Source: an uncultured Dysgonomonas sp.
GTDB lineage: Bacteria; Bacteroidota; Bacteroidia; Bacteroidales; Dysgonomonadaceae
Assembly: GCA_937995835.1 (NCBI GenBank)
Contig: CALKIV010000025.1
Span: forward strand, 62,001-126,000
DNA: 64,000 nucleotides
Direction: 5' to 3'
Translations under genes and position numbers: made by a program
In this document: piece after piece, positions 8,254-17,126 of the stretch
Layout of the letters: each line of letters opens with the position of its first letter
How positions within the stretch are numbered: position 1 is the stretch's first letter
The notes under the pieces: generated by a model
What the model was told of the DNA's origin: nothing
Seen by the model: only the letters and a program-made list of their open reading frames with translations
The model's database searches: none

Positions 8254-8982
8254 TTAGCTACATACCCCGTCGATAGAGCACGATTGTCCTGTGATAACAT
8301 CACTGTCGGATGCTTTTCCACTTTCCCAGTCGGCAAATGCTTGGTTCAGTGCTTTTAGGTAATCGTCTACTTCGATAGAGCCTTGGATCGTTTGATTGTT
8401 GTTGAGCCTATAATATGGAATGAATTCTAGTTTTAGTTCCTCATTGGCATATTTCAAGTCTTGCTTTATTTGGTCATAATACTTTTCAGAGTCTAGCATA
8501 GCTTCTATGTCAGCTTTTTTAAGACCTACTTTTTCGCCAAGTTGTATGAGCGTTGATCTGTCGCTGATATTTTTCCCATCAACGAAGTATGCCTCAAAAA
8601 TGGCTTCCTCTGCTTCTGTTGCTACACCCGACTCGGCAGCCAATTTGGCTAAACGTAGTGCATCGCCCGTGTTGGTTACCACAAGTTTGTCGAAGTCATA
8701 ATTTAAATTTACTGTTTTAGCAATATCTGCAAGGCCTTTTTGCTTTGCTTTGGCTTCTTCTATGCTAACATTAAGATATTTTGCCATATACTCATAGATA
8801 GATACTCCCAAGTCTTTTTTGGGTAACGATGGGTCTAGTTGATAGCTATGCCAGATGAGCTCAACTTTATCTTTATGCTCAAATTTATCAAGAGCCATTT
8901 CTAATTTTCGTTTTCCAATATAGCAGAAAGGACATGCAATGTCTGACCAGATTTCTATTTTCATTTTATTCATATGTGACAA
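8254..8982 (-). CDS. DsbA-family oxidoreductase, FrnE-like
   Basis: This is a thioredoxin-fold protein of the DsbA/2-hydroxychromene isomerase superfamily, 242 residues. The redox motif CPFC sits in SDIACPFCYIGKRKLE near residue 18, followed by the large helical insertion typical of FrnE-like proteins and a cis-Pro region near IQGSIEVDDYLKAL. There is no signal peptide, so it is cytoplasmic and probably acts in thiol-disulphide exchange or oxidative stress. Two further cysteines end the protein (SCSIDGVCS), an extra pair worth noting as a possible second redox centre. The start is uncertain by a few codons (MSHMNKMKIE offers three ATGs). It stands as a single gene between terminators. Confidence 0.92.
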   Translation of the reverse strand: MSHMNKMKIEIWSDIACPFCYIGKRKLEMALDKFEHKDKVELIWHSYQLDPSLPKKDLGVSIYEYMAKYLNVSIEEAKAKQKGLADIAKTVNLNYDFDKLVVTNTGDALRLAKLAAESGVATEAEEAIFEAYFVDGKNISDRSTLIQLGEKVGLKKADIEAMLDSEKYYDQIKQDLKYANEELKLEFIPYYRLNNNQTIQGSIEVDDYLKALNQAFADWESGKASDSDVITGQSCSIDGVCS

Positions 8983-9109
8983 TTTTTTAGTGTTATCGTA
9001 AAGTTACTGATTTATTCTCTAAGAGTAGACTATTTAATAGTTTTTAATATAGATCAGGTTTATTTTAATTGCGTATATATTGACGGGGTCTTTCTTTGGT
9101 TAAAACAAA

Positions 9110-9142
9110 AAAGAGAGCTAATCATTATAATTTGCTCTCTTT
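9110..9142. terminator. Terminator of pepD
   Basis: AAAGAGAGC (9110-9118) pairs with GCTCTCTTT (9134-9142) around a 15-base AT-rich loop, 20 bases past the pepD stop. Confidence 0.65.
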
Positions 9143-9161
9143 CTTTTTATCTGACAGTTCC

Positions 9162-10619
9162 TTATTTAGCGGGAACGCTCTTTATTACTTCAAGGAAATA
9201 ATCCCACCATTTAGCTACTGAAGGGATGTTCACTTTTTCGTCAGGCGAGTGTGCTCCTGTGATGGTTGGCCCGAACGAAATCATATCAAGGTGTGGATAT
9301 TTTTCTAAGAATAGACCACACTCTAGTCCTGCATGGATAGCTTTCACTTGCGGTTCCACGCCATACATTTTTTTGTAAGTCTCTAGAGCAATATTCAGTA
9401 TTTTGGAATCCATATTGGGTTTCCAACCTGGATATCCTTCGGAGTTTGTAACTTCTGCACCTGCTAGGAGGAATACAGAGCTCACCATGTTTACCACATT
9501 ATCTTTCAGCGACTCTGTGGAGCTACGCTGACTGGTGGTAACCACAATTTTGTTACCCTCTTGCATCTTGATGGATGCCAAGTTGGTAGATGTTTCTACA
9601 AGTCCTTCTACATCCGGGCTCATGTTGATTACCCCATGTGGACAAGCATAGATAGCATTTAGCAATTTGTTACTTGTCTCCTTATCTATGATGCTCGTTG
9701 GTGTATCTGTAGATTCTAATTTGATTCTCAAGTTAGGATCAATATGTTTCAACTCCGCTTCAATTTGTGGAGCTAAGATGTTGAGGTCAATGGTCACATC
9801 TTCTTTTTTGTTGCTTGGAACACCCACTACGGCATGTGCCTCACGAGCAATAGCGTTGTGAAGATTACCTCCAGCTATTTCAGCCAAAAGAATGCCATAT
9901 TTCTTGTTGATCTCCCACAGATAGCGAGTGATGATTTTGTTGGCATTGCCTAGCCCTAAGTGGATATCCGAACCTGAGTGACCTCCATTTAAACCACTAA
10001 CGGTAACCTTGCACCAAAAGTAATTGATCGGAGCAGGTGTTGGTTTGTAAGTAAAGGTGGCTGTTGTGCCTTTTCCTCCTGCACAGCCGATGTAGATTTC
10101 TCCCTCTTCTTCGGTATCTAGATTTAGAAGAATGCTTCCGGTTAAGAATCCTTTCTCTAAGGCTTGAGCCCCTGTCAGACCGGTTTCTTCGTCTATGGTA
10201 AACAGACACTCTAGCGGTCCATGTTCTATGTCGTTAGATGCCAGAACAGCAAGAGCTGCTGCCACCCCGATTCCATTGTCGGCGCCTAGAGTTGTTCCTT
10301 TAGCCTTCAACCAGTCGCCCACTATTTCAGTTTGGATAGGGTCGTTGTCGAAATCAAATTCTACTCCATTGTTTTTTTCGCATACCATGTCCACGTGTCC
10401 TTGAAAGATCAGTGTTGGCACATTTTCTTTGCCTTTGGTTGCTGGTTTTGATATCAAAATGTTACCAACCTTGTCTTTTTTGATTGGTAAACTATGTTTT
10501 ACAGCAAAATTTTCGAGATATTGGATCACCTTTCCTTCCTTTTTGGAAGGGCGAGGAATTTGATTCAATTCATCGAAATATTGCCAGATTAAGCTGGGCT
10601 TTAGATCTTTAATTGTCAT
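9162..10619 (-). CDS. pepD: Aminoacyl-histidine dipeptidase (M20 family)
   Basis: PepD is a cytosolic zinc exopeptidase that splits Xaa-His and other dipeptides. The 485-residue length is normal. Metal and catalytic motifs are visible in order: FQGHVDMVCEKN near residue 79 (His and Asp), GADNGIG near residue 118 (bridging Asp), IDEETGLTGA near residue 150 (the Glu-Glu pair), LDTEEEGEIYIGCAGG near residue 175, and a conserved His in GAHSPDE near the C-terminus. The lid domain is inserted at about 210-395. No signal peptide. It is divergent from the OmpH-like gene and followed by its own terminator, so it is probably monocistronic. Confidence 0.96.
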   Translation of the reverse strand: MTIKDLKPSLIWQYFDELNQIPRPSKKEGKVIQYLENFAVKHSLPIKKDKVGNILISKPATKGKENVPTLIFQGHVDMVCEKNNGVEFDFDNDPIQTEIVGDWLKAKGTTLGADNGIGVAAALAVLASNDIEHGPLECLFTIDEETGLTGAQALEKGFLTGSILLNLDTEEEGEIYIGCAGGKGTTATFTYKPTPAPINYFWCKVTVSGLNGGHSGSDIHLGLGNANKIITRYLWEINKKYGILLAEIAGGNLHNAIAREAHAVVGVPSNKKEDVTIDLNILAPQIEAELKHIDPNLRIKLESTDTPTSIIDKETSNKLLNAIYACPHGVINMSPDVEGLVETSTNLASIKMQEGNKIVVTTSQRSSTESLKDNVVNMVSSVFLLAGAEVTNSEGYPGWKPNMDSKILNIALETYKKMYGVEPQVKAIHAGLECGLFLEKYPHLDMISFGPTITGAHSPDEKVNIPSVAKWWDYFLEVIKSVPAK

Positions 10620-10650
10620 ATTGTTATTGATTTATTTACTTTTGATTTCA

Positions 10651-10681
10651 TAAAATTAGATAGATAAACCTTAAAACACAA
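10651..10681 (-). promoter_or_regulatory. Possible pepD promoter
   Basis: Minus-strand TAATTTTA (10651-10658) lies 19 bases from TTGT (10678-10681). The -7 box departs from consensus at the last base, so this is tentative. Confidence 0.35.
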
Positions 10682-10710
10682 TGATTTTACAACTTTTATA
10701 GATAAATATA

Positions 10711-10742
10711 TGTTGTTGTTTTAACTTTATCCTTTATCTTTG
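10711..10742 (+). promoter_or_regulatory. Promoter of the OmpH-like gene
   Basis: TATCTTTG at 10735-10742 with a TTG-containing -33 region (10711-10715) about 20 bases before. It implies a leader of about 80 bases. Confidence 0.6.
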
Positions 10743-10826
10743 TTCGCTAGTATGTTTTTTTCAAGCCAAAAATTTGGAAGAAGCTTTCTTTGTATGTATT
10801 GATTAATCTAAAAACTATTAAATATA

Positions 10827-11450
10827 ATGAAATGCAATTCTCTTGTTATTAATGGGATAGTTACGCTTTTTGCAGTGTTGACTGTTCTTTCTTTTTCATC
10901 TTGCGACAACGCAGGTAGTGCTAAAACTGACAAGCAAGACGGTGCGACTGGTGAAGGAGAGCTCAGTGGTGTAACTCTTCCAATAGCTTATGTTAATATC
11001 GATTCACTCCTGATCAACTATGATTATGCAAAGGATGTAAACGAACGCTTGAATAAAAAAGCAGAAGATATCAGATTGAAAGTGAATCAAATGCAAAAGA
11101 AATTAGAGTCGGATATGACTGAGTTTCAACGCAAGATACAGAATAATGCATTTTTGTCTGAGGAAAGAGCGCAACAAGAGTATGCACGTTTGCAAAAACA
11201 AGAAGTAGATTTGCAAACAACTGCACAAAAATTGCAAAACGAATGGGGAATGGAGCAACAAAAAGAAAATATGCAAATTGCTGATTCTGTTCGTAACGCA
11301 GTGAAGATTCTTAATGAGACTGCGAAATATGAAATGATTTTCAACATGAGAGAATTAGACAATATCATTATGGCAAATCCAAAGTATGATGTGACACAAG
11401 ATATATTGTTGTTGCTCAATACTCGATACAAAACAGCTCCTAAAAAATAA
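10827..11450 (+). CDS. OmpH/Skp-family lipoprotein
   Basis: OmpH/Skp proteins are periplasmic chaperones for outer-membrane proteins. This 207-residue version has a lipoprotein signal (TVLSFSSC) followed by a Gly/Ala/Asp-rich linker. Then comes the OmpH fold: the strand LPIAYVNIDSLLINYDYA near residue 52, a long charged coiled coil at about 75-150 rich in Gln, Glu and Lys (the Skp tentacles), and a return strand near the C-terminus (YEMIFNMRELDNIIM). Being lipid-anchored separates it from classical soluble Skp. It is followed directly by a strong terminator and so is a single-gene unit. Confidence 0.9.
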   Translation: MKCNSLVINGIVTLFAVLTVLSFSSCDNAGSAKTDKQDGATGEGELSGVTLPIAYVNIDSLLINYDYAKDVNERLNKKAEDIRLKVNQMQKKLESDMTEFQRKIQNNAFLSEERAQQEYARLQKQEVDLQTTAQKLQNEWGMEQQKENMQIADSVRNAVKILNETAKYEMIFNMRELDNIIMANPKYDVTQDILLLLNTRYKTAPKK

Positions 11451-11471
11451 TAATTGATATTCAATTAATCA

Positions 11472-11500
11472 GGATAACTATTTTAGTTATCCTTTTTTTT
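11472..11500 (+). terminator. Terminator of the OmpH-like gene
   Basis: GGATAACTA (11472-11480) pairs with TAGTTATCC (11484-11492) across a 3-base loop, followed by eight T. Confidence 0.88.
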
Positions 11501-11559
11501 GCGAAGTTGTTTTTAAGGTTCCTTTTTAATATATAAAATAGAAGATAAAGCGAATAATA

Positions 11560-12315
11560 ATGGCAAAATTCAGACTATTCGGACTAATTGGATATCCGTT
11601 AGGGCACTCGTTTTCTCAGCGCTACTTTACTAACAAGTTTGAGCAGGAGGGAACGAATGCAAAATATAATAAGTTTGAAATACAAAGTATAGATGCACTT
11701 AATGACATCTTAGATAGCAATCCTGATTTGGCAGGACTCAATGTCACTTTGCCACACAAGGAGGCTGTACTTCCGTTTTTAACTGACATCAACGAAGAGG
11801 CAAAGGCTATCGGTGCTGTTAATGTGATTAAAATATCGCAAGACGAAAATGGGCAACGTCAATTAGTTGGTTATAATTCTGATTATTACGGGTTTTCTAA
11901 TTCTATTCGCCCTTTGCTGTCTCCCGATGTGCATACTAAAGCCTTGGTGTTGGGTGTTGGTGGAGCTTCTAAAGCAATAGTTTATGGACTTAGAAAGTTG
12001 GGGTTGGAGGTGCAACTAGTATCGAGAAGAAAGACAGAAAATACCATCGTTTATGAAGAGCTGAACGAAGATATTATGAAGGAGTATACTGTCATTGTCA
12101 ACTGCACACCTTTGGGTACATTTCCCAATGTGGAGGAGGCTGTCAACATACCTTATCAGTATTTAAGCCCTCGTCATTTACTTTATGATGTAGTGTATAA
12201 TCCTGAGGTGACCACTTTCTTGAGAAGAGGACAAGAGGCAGGAGCGCAGATAAAGAATGGCGCAGAGATGTTAGAATTACAAGCCATTAGGTCTTGGGAA
12301 ATATGGAATCAATAA
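11560..12315 (+). CDS. aroE: Shikimate dehydrogenase
   Basis: AroE reduces 3-dehydroshikimate to shikimate with NADPH in the chorismate pathway. The substrate domain carries IGYPLGHSFSQRYF near residue 10 and the catalytic lysine in NVTLPHKE near residue 67. The nucleotide domain shows VLGVGGASKAIVYGL near residue 130, SRRKTE for the NADP phosphate, and the closing NGAEMLELQA near the C-terminus. At 251 residues it is compact but complete. It is followed closely by upp (27-base gap), so the two may share a transcript. Confidence 0.96.
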   Translation: MAKFRLFGLIGYPLGHSFSQRYFTNKFEQEGTNAKYNKFEIQSIDALNDILDSNPDLAGLNVTLPHKEAVLPFLTDINEEAKAIGAVNVIKISQDENGQRQLVGYNSDYYGFSNSIRPLLSPDVHTKALVLGVGGASKAIVYGLRKLGLEVQLVSRRKTENTIVYEELNEDIMKEYTVIVNCTPLGTFPNVEEAVNIPYQYLSPRHLLYDVVYNPEVTTFLRRGQEAGAQIKNGAEMLELQAIRSWEIWNQ

Positions 12316-12342
12316 AAAAAGTAATATAAAATATATAGCAAG

Positions 12343-13002
12343 ATGGAAATAATAAATCTAGCAGAACAAAATACAATCTTAAATCAGTTTGTGAGCGAGA
12401 TTCGCAATGTAGATGTTCAGAAAGATAGATTGCGTTTTAGAAGAAACATTGAGCGTGTAGGAGAAATTATGGCCTATGAAATTAGTAAACGATTAAACTA
12501 TAAAGGGATTGATACCAATACTCCTTTAGGGATTGATCATACTAATGTGCCATGCGACCCGGTGGTGATAGGGACTATTCTTAGAGCAGGACTTATCTTT
12601 CATTCAGGATTCTTGGGCTACTTTGACAAGGCTGAAAGTGCTTTTGTTTCTGCCTATCGCAAATCTAGAGAGAAAGCAAGCAGCATAGATATTCATATCG
12701 AATACATAGCTTCTCCTCGTATTGATGACAAAATATTGATATTAGCAGACCCTATGCTTGCCACAGGTGGTAGTATGGAGTTGTCTTATCAGGCATTGCT
12801 GACTAAGGGAGAGCCGAGACATATTCATGTGGCAACGATTATTGCAAGCAAGCAGGCAATTGACTATTGCTCTAAAAACTTTCCTCAAGATAAGACTACT
12901 ATATGGGCTGCTGCTATTGATCCTGAACTTGACGATCATGCCTATATTGTGCCTGGTTTGGGTGATGCCGGAGACTTAGCCTATGGCGAAAAGATACACT
13001 AA
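12343..13002 (+). CDS. upp: Uracil phosphoribosyltransferase
   Basis: UPRT makes UMP from uracil and PRPP in pyrimidine salvage. The 219-residue protein has the PRPP-binding loop LILADPMLATGGSM near residues 130-143, the upstream GTILRAGLIF region near residue 77, and the uracil-binding tail YIVPGLGDAGDLAYG at the C-terminus, the strongest UPRT marker. It is cytosolic. The gene follows aroE closely and ends at a strong two-way terminator facing a convergent gene. Confidence 0.94.
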   Translation: MEIINLAEQNTILNQFVSEIRNVDVQKDRLRFRRNIERVGEIMAYEISKRLNYKGIDTNTPLGIDHTNVPCDPVVIGTILRAGLIFHSGFLGYFDKAESAFVSAYRKSREKASSIDIHIEYIASPRIDDKILILADPMLATGGSMELSYQALLTKGEPRHIHVATIIASKQAIDYCSKNFPQDKTTIWAAAIDPELDDHAYIVPGLGDAGDLAYGEKIH

Positions 13003-13037
13003 TCAGTAGGGGGATTACTCTTCTTTTGAAAAATAGC

Positions 13038-13071
13038 AGAGGCTTGATTTTATTACTAAAATCAAGCCTCT
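13038..13071. terminator. Bidirectional terminator between upp and a convergent gene
   Basis: A 15-bp perfect stem (13038-13052 with 13057-13071) with a 4-base loop lies between two converging genes and can serve both strands. Confidence 0.88.
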
Positions 13072-13096
13072 ATTTATTTATCGTCTAACGTCTTTT

Positions 13097-13492
13097 TTAT
13101 AAAACTCCACCTTCTCTTTGTTTGATATTATTAATCAGAGATTCTGATTTCAGCTTAGCTTTTAGCTTTTTCGATTCAAACGTTTCTTTTGCTTTCAATA
13201 TTGCCTTTTCGGCTTTTCGGTGCGCTTTTTCAGTTCCACTGGCTATATCTTTCTCAGCTTTACGTTTAGCTTTCAGAGTCAGCTCTTCTATGTCACTTTT
13301 TTGTTGAATCTCAATCTTGTCGATTTCTCTAGCTAGTTCAAAATCTGCATTTTCTTGCAATTCAGTAAGTTCGCTAGTGATCAAATCTACTTCTTTTTGA
13401 GCTTGGGTGCTAAGGATTATATCCTTATTCTGGGCATTGAGTCCTAGGCTCAAAGCAATAGATAGCAATACGCATGAGACGATTTTTTTCAT
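13097..13492 (-). CDS. Exported coiled-coil protein of unknown function
   Basis: A signal peptide MKKIVSCVLLSIALSLGLNAQ opens the protein at 13492; a longer in-frame extension to 13582 exists but would bury this signal, so the internal ATG is preferred (131 residues). The mature part is almost entirely charged helix, dominated by Lys, Glu and Ala (for example TLKAKRKAEKDIASGTEKAH), which predicts a long periplasmic coiled coil or single helix. There are no catalytic motifs. I do not recognise a family. It converges with upp. Confidence 0.72.
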   Translation of the reverse strand: MKKIVSCVLLSIALSLGLNAQNKDIILSTQAQKEVDLITSELTELQENADFELAREIDKIEIQQKSDIEELTLKAKRKAEKDIASGTEKAHRKAEKAILKAKETFESKKLKAKLKSESLINNIKQREGGVL

Positions 13493-13666
13493 ACAATGAT
13501 CTTTTTTGATTTTTACTTTAGTTAACCCTGGTTGAGTTATGTTGGATGTATTGGTTGCTTCTTGTATTTTGGTTAAATACACCTATGAAACACAGAAGTC
13601 ATAAATTTGTTCAATCAATATATCAAAATCAAAAAAGATTATTTTGTATCTCTGTCAGAGTGTTTT

Positions 13667-14425
13667 TTACTCTTCAGGAATCTCTACGCCAACCAACTCT
13701 GGATCAACGATGATACGTCCACAATATTCGCAAACGATAATCTTTTTCCCTAGTTTGATATCCATCTGACGTTGAGGTGGAATCTTGTTGTAACAACCAC
13801 CACATGCGCTACGCTCAAGGCATACCACTGCCAAGCCGTTGCGAACACTTTTTCTTACACGCTTCACTGCAGTAAGAAGACGAGCGTCTACTTTTTCCTC
13901 TATTTTCTTCACCTCAGCTCTTAGTGTCTCCTCTTGTTGTTTTGTTTCAGAAACGATAGAATCTAGTTCTTCTTTCTTTTGAGCAAGGTCTTTTTTACGT
14001 TCTTTCAAGAAGCTTTTGCTGCTATCGATGTCTTCTTGCATCTTTTTAGCTTCAAATGAGAATTCTTTCCCTCTTTTTTCTGCTAGCTCTACTTCTAGTT
14101 TTTCAAACTCAACCTCTTTGCTTAGGTGGTCAAATTCTCTGTTGTTTCGCACATTATCAAGCTGTTCTTTGTATTTTTCTAGCTTTAGAGTGCTATCTTT
14201 AATTTTTTGCTTTTGCACATTTACAGATGCTTCAATTTCTTTCAATTGTGCATCATGTTTTTCTATTCTAGTTTCTAGTCCTACGATTTCGTCCTCTAGG
14301 TCAGCTACTTCTAGTGGCAACTCACCGCGAAGAGTTTTGATAGCATCAATCTCTGATAGTTTTTCTTGCAACTCATACAGAGTGATTAATCTGTCTTCTA
14401 CTTTAGTGTCTTCTTTTTTTGCCAT
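13667..14425 (-). CDS. Zinc-ribbon coiled-coil protein (zf-RING_7/DUF164 type)
   Basis: The 252-residue protein has an N-terminal helical hairpin of about 175 residues with heptad-like charge patterns and a C-terminal zinc ribbon. The metal cysteines are visible as CGGCYNK and, after a spacer, CEYCGRI, close to the end. The family is commonly annotated as a C4-type zinc ribbon and is often found beside Nif3-like genes, as here. A nucleic-acid or ribosome-related role has been suggested for it in general, without proof that I can cite. It is the last gene of the Nif3-DUF2185-zinc ribbon set. Confidence 0.9.
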   Translation of the reverse strand: MAKKEDTKVEDRLITLYELQEKLSEIDAIKTLRGELPLEVADLEDEIVGLETRIEKHDAQLKEIEASVNVQKQKIKDSTLKLEKYKEQLDNVRNNREFDHLSKEVEFEKLEVELAEKRGKEFSFEAKKMQEDIDSSKSFLKERKKDLAQKKEELDSIVSETKQQEETLRAEVKKIEEKVDARLLTAVKRVRKSVRNGLAVVCLERSACGGCYNKIPPQRQMDIKLGKKIIVCEYCGRIIVDPELVGVEIPEE

Positions 14426-14455
14426 AATTTTTTCTTTGTATTATATCTCGTTCTT

Positions 14456-14779
14456 TTATATTCTTTCAAACTTTTTGCTGTCGGAGTTCCACTCAAATTC
14501 AGAGCCAAACTTTTCAGAAATGATATCCTTTAGTTCGGGTTTCCATTCTATCAACTCTGATAGATCTTTGGTCAATGAATTGTCAGGATTGTCCAGATAT
14601 TCTTCATCTTCGTCTCCGAAAAGGAAGCGCCATCCACTGTCTATTTTTATATCTGTGCGTTCTCTGTAGCAGTAACCGATATAGTCGTCCTCGAATGCAC
14701 ATTTTGTCACAAAAGCATATCTATCCAGTTCGGAATAATCTTTTACTTCTGCTTCGTTAGCTTCCATGTTTTCAGCCAT
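14456..14779 (-). CDS. DUF2185-like small protein
   Basis: The 107-residue protein is acidic and soluble. Its central segment, YCYRERTDIKIDSGWRFLFG followed by a DEDEEYLDNPDN run, matches the pattern of DUF2185 proteins (a Trp-Arg-Phe strand followed by an acidic Tyr-Leu stretch). That family has been linked to Imm33-like immunity proteins, but here it lies inside a housekeeping cluster with no toxin nearby, so a general role is more likely. It sits 30 bases upstream of the zinc-ribbon gene and about 100 bases after the Nif3-like gene. Confidence 0.8.
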   Translation of the reverse strand: MAENMEANEAEVKDYSELDRYAFVTKCAFEDDYIGYCYRERTDIKIDSGWRFLFGDEDEEYLDNPDNSLTKDLSELIEWKPELKDIISEKFGSEFEWNSDSKKFERI

Positions 14780-14887
14780 AAATTATATTTTATTAAAGTA
14801 ATAAGCAAAAAAAATGCAGTAGTCAGATGCGCTTCATCATCCTTCTACCACATTATTTGTCAGTTGCAGGAGTATATCTCTGCTCTG

Positions 14888-15982
14888 CTACAAATATTTG
14901 ACAGGGTTTTTGTCTGTCCCCGCCATATAGAGTGCAAAGGTAGGATATTTTTCGGAAATAGCATCATAAAATACATTTTTTGTGAAGATTTCCGACTCGT
15001 AATGTCCTATGATTGCGAGCAATATCTTATCCTCTACATCATAGAAATCGTTATATTTAGCCTCGCCAGTGATGAACACATCAGCATCGTAGCCGATAGC
15101 TTGTGGTATCAAGAAGCTGCCACTGCCTCCACAGATAGCCACATCTCTGATAGGCTTATTTCTTAGGGCTGAATATTGAACAGACGAAAGACTGAACACG
15201 TCTTTGATCAGGTATAGAAAGTTTTCTTCTTCCATTTCTTCAGGCAGTGTGCCCACGATGCCACTTCCTGCTTGCTTCCACTCGTTTTGTAGGGCATAGA
15301 TGTCATATGCTGGTTCTTCGTAGGGGTGAACAGCCAATAATGCACGGATGACCTCATTTTTTTTGAATGCAGGTAGAATCACTTCTGTCCTTATCTCTGG
15401 TTCAATATGTACATCGCCTACTTCGCCCACAAAGGGGTGTGAGTTTTTGCCTGCTCTGAAAGAGCCTTCACCATGTAGATTGTAGCTGCACGAGTCGTAG
15501 TCGCCAATACTTCCGGCACCTGCATTGAAAAGGGCATTGCGCACCTGATCGGCATGCGAGTGAGGGGTGAAGGTGACTAGCTTCAGCAGTTTTTCGCCTT
15601 GTGGAGCTAATATTCTTATGTTTTGCAAGCCTAGCATTTTTGCCAAATAGAAGTTGATGCCTTCGGAGGCATTGTCTAGATTGGTATGTGCTGCATAGAC
15701 CACAATATCGTTCTTGATGGCTTTGATCATGCATCGCTCCACATAGTTTTTTCCTGTCAAGGATTTAAACTTTCTGAAAGCCAGTGGGTGATGCGATATA
15801 ATGAGATTGCACCCAAGGGTGATAGCCTCTTTCACCACTTCTTCGGTCACGTCGATGCAGAGCAAAGCTCCTTTGGCTTCTTGATTGACATCGCCCACTT
15901 GTACGCCACTGTTGTCGTAACTCTCTTGTAGGGCAAGAGGGGCAATTTGCTCAATGATGGAAAGTATTTCTTTTATTCTCAT
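14888..15982 (-). CDS. Nif3-like dinuclear metal centre protein
   Basis: This belongs to the DUF34/NIF3 family, hexameric proteins with a two-metal site whose reaction is still debated. The start MRIKEILSIIEQIAPLALQE at 15982 matches the family N-terminus; an in-frame extension to 16054 has no support. Metal ligands are visible in ISHHPLAFRK near residue 65, in AAHTNLD near residue 100, and in the C-terminal GHYESE region. Between the two halves lies the inserted PII-like domain, containing HPYEEPAYDIY near residue 240. Length (364) fits the long form. It heads the cluster with DUF2185 and the zinc ribbon. Confidence 0.94.
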   Translation of the reverse strand: MRIKEILSIIEQIAPLALQESYDNSGVQVGDVNQEAKGALLCIDVTEEVVKEAITLGCNLIISHHPLAFRKFKSLTGKNYVERCMIKAIKNDIVVYAAHTNLDNASEGINFYLAKMLGLQNIRILAPQGEKLLKLVTFTPHSHADQVRNALFNAGAGSIGDYDSCSYNLHGEGSFRAGKNSHPFVGEVGDVHIEPEIRTEVILPAFKKNEVIRALLAVHPYEEPAYDIYALQNEWKQAGSGIVGTLPEEMEEENFLYLIKDVFSLSSVQYSALRNKPIRDVAICGGSGSFLIPQAIGYDADVFITGEAKYNDFYDVEDKILLAIIGHYESEIFTKNVFYDAISEKYPTFALYMAGTDKNPVKYL

Positions 15983-16141
15983 GGCTTTTGTCTTACTTAT
16001 ATATTGATCAAAAAACAGATGATTGCTCCCTTGCTTTTGATGGCAAAATAGCAAGCATAAGTTAGCACTCTGATCAAAGATAGAGATTTATTGAAAAAAT
16101 GAGAAAAATAGGGGGATGAAAATGTTAATCCTTCTGTTCAA

Positions 16142-17122
16142 TTAGTTTCTCTTGGAGTGGATCCAAGCTGATTGATATTTAGGATTGTCTCTTCTGAATT
16201 GATCCAAGTAGCTTTCAGCATCTTCTTTATTGTCGAATGAAGCCACATAGATTCTATATCTTTCTGGTGAAGTCACTAGCTGAGCATTGGAAAAGCCTTC
16301 AGCTCTAAAGTCTTGTAGTGCTCTTTCAGCTTGTGAGGCAGTTGGTTCGCCTCCCACAATGAGGTAGTAGGTTCTAGCCGACCTGTTGGTGGCTACTGGT
16401 GCTGTCTGTATAGCAGGCACTTCAAGCTCTGCTTGTGGTTGAACAACTTGGCTTACCTCAGCTTGTTGCGGAACTTCGATGTCTACGATAGGGGCAAGGG
16501 TAGGGGCGCTTGGCTTGTGATTGGGTGCTTGTGCCTCCGATGTGGTTAGGGAGGTCAAAAATCCTGCTTGTTGATGGTCTGTGGCGCTATCCGTGATGGA
16601 TGTCGATGGCAGAATCAATAGCAAAAGCACTGCTGCACTAGAAGCTGCAATGGCAAACTTCTTTTTCAGGCTCACCACCTTCACCTCTTTGGTGATGTTT
16701 CGGTTGATGGTGCTTAGGGTGCTTAGTCCCACAGGTGCAAGTCCATAGTGTTGAGGAAAAACATACTGATCACTAGGGGTGAAAATGATGTTACTTTCTA
16801 TCAATTCTATTTTGCCCAAAGTGCCACAGTCTACTTCTTTTTTCAGTAGAAGGGCTGTTCTGATTTCTTTGACAGCATTGGCTAGTTCTTTGCTTGCTTT
16901 TTCGTAGCTAATATTGTATACTGATTGGATATAAGAAGACAATACGCCATCGTCGTGCTGCAGTCTACTATTGAAGACCACTGTGCAGGCTGGCATACTC
17001 ACTCCATTGACATAGGGACGTTCTACCTCTTTATTCAGTATAAAAGCACCAAAAGTAGGGATAGTGACACACTTATGTTTAGGAAGTAGTATCTTTATGT
17101 ATTCAAATATATCTTCACGCAT
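16142..17122 (-). CDS. HU-domain and SPOR-domain membrane protein
   Basis: The protein (326 residues from MREDIF) has two N-terminal HU-like (HU-CCDC81) domains at about 1-60 and 60-140 and one hydrophobic segment (FAIAASSAAVLLLLIL) near 157-176. A Pro/Gln/Val-rich linker follows, and then a C-terminal SPOR domain over the last 78 residues (YYLIVGG...YRIYVASF). HU folds suggest binding of nucleic acid or another cytoplasmic partner, and SPOR binds denuded septal peptidoglycan, so it could link cytoplasm and division-site wall; this is inference. The start is chosen because a TATCTTTG box ends 4 bases before this ATG and would lie inside any longer version. Confidence 0.9.
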   Translation of the reverse strand: MREDIFEYIKILLPKHKCVTIPTFGAFILNKEVERPYVNGVSMPACTVVFNSRLQHDDGVLSSYIQSVYNISYEKASKELANAVKEIRTALLLKKEVDCGTLGKIELIESNIIFTPSDQYVFPQHYGLAPVGLSTLSTINRNITKEVKVVSLKKKFAIAASSAAVLLLLILPSTSITDSATDHQQAGFLTSLTTSEAQAPNHKPSAPTLAPIVDIEVPQQAEVSQVVQPQAELEVPAIQTAPVATNRSARTYYLIVGGEPTASQAERALQDFRAEGFSNAQLVTSPERYRIYVASFDNKEDAESYLDQFRRDNPKYQSAWIHSKRN

Positions 17123-17126
17123 AGTG

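Noticed and set aside
14016..14669. 217-codon plus-strand frame, Ser/Phe-rich
   Set aside because: It is the mirror of the zinc-ribbon coiled coil; Ser and Phe runs come from antisense of Glu/Lys codons.
14456..14779. DUF2185 gene as immunity gene of a toxin system
   Set aside because: No toxin, secretion or polymorphic-toxin features were seen in the neighbouring genes.
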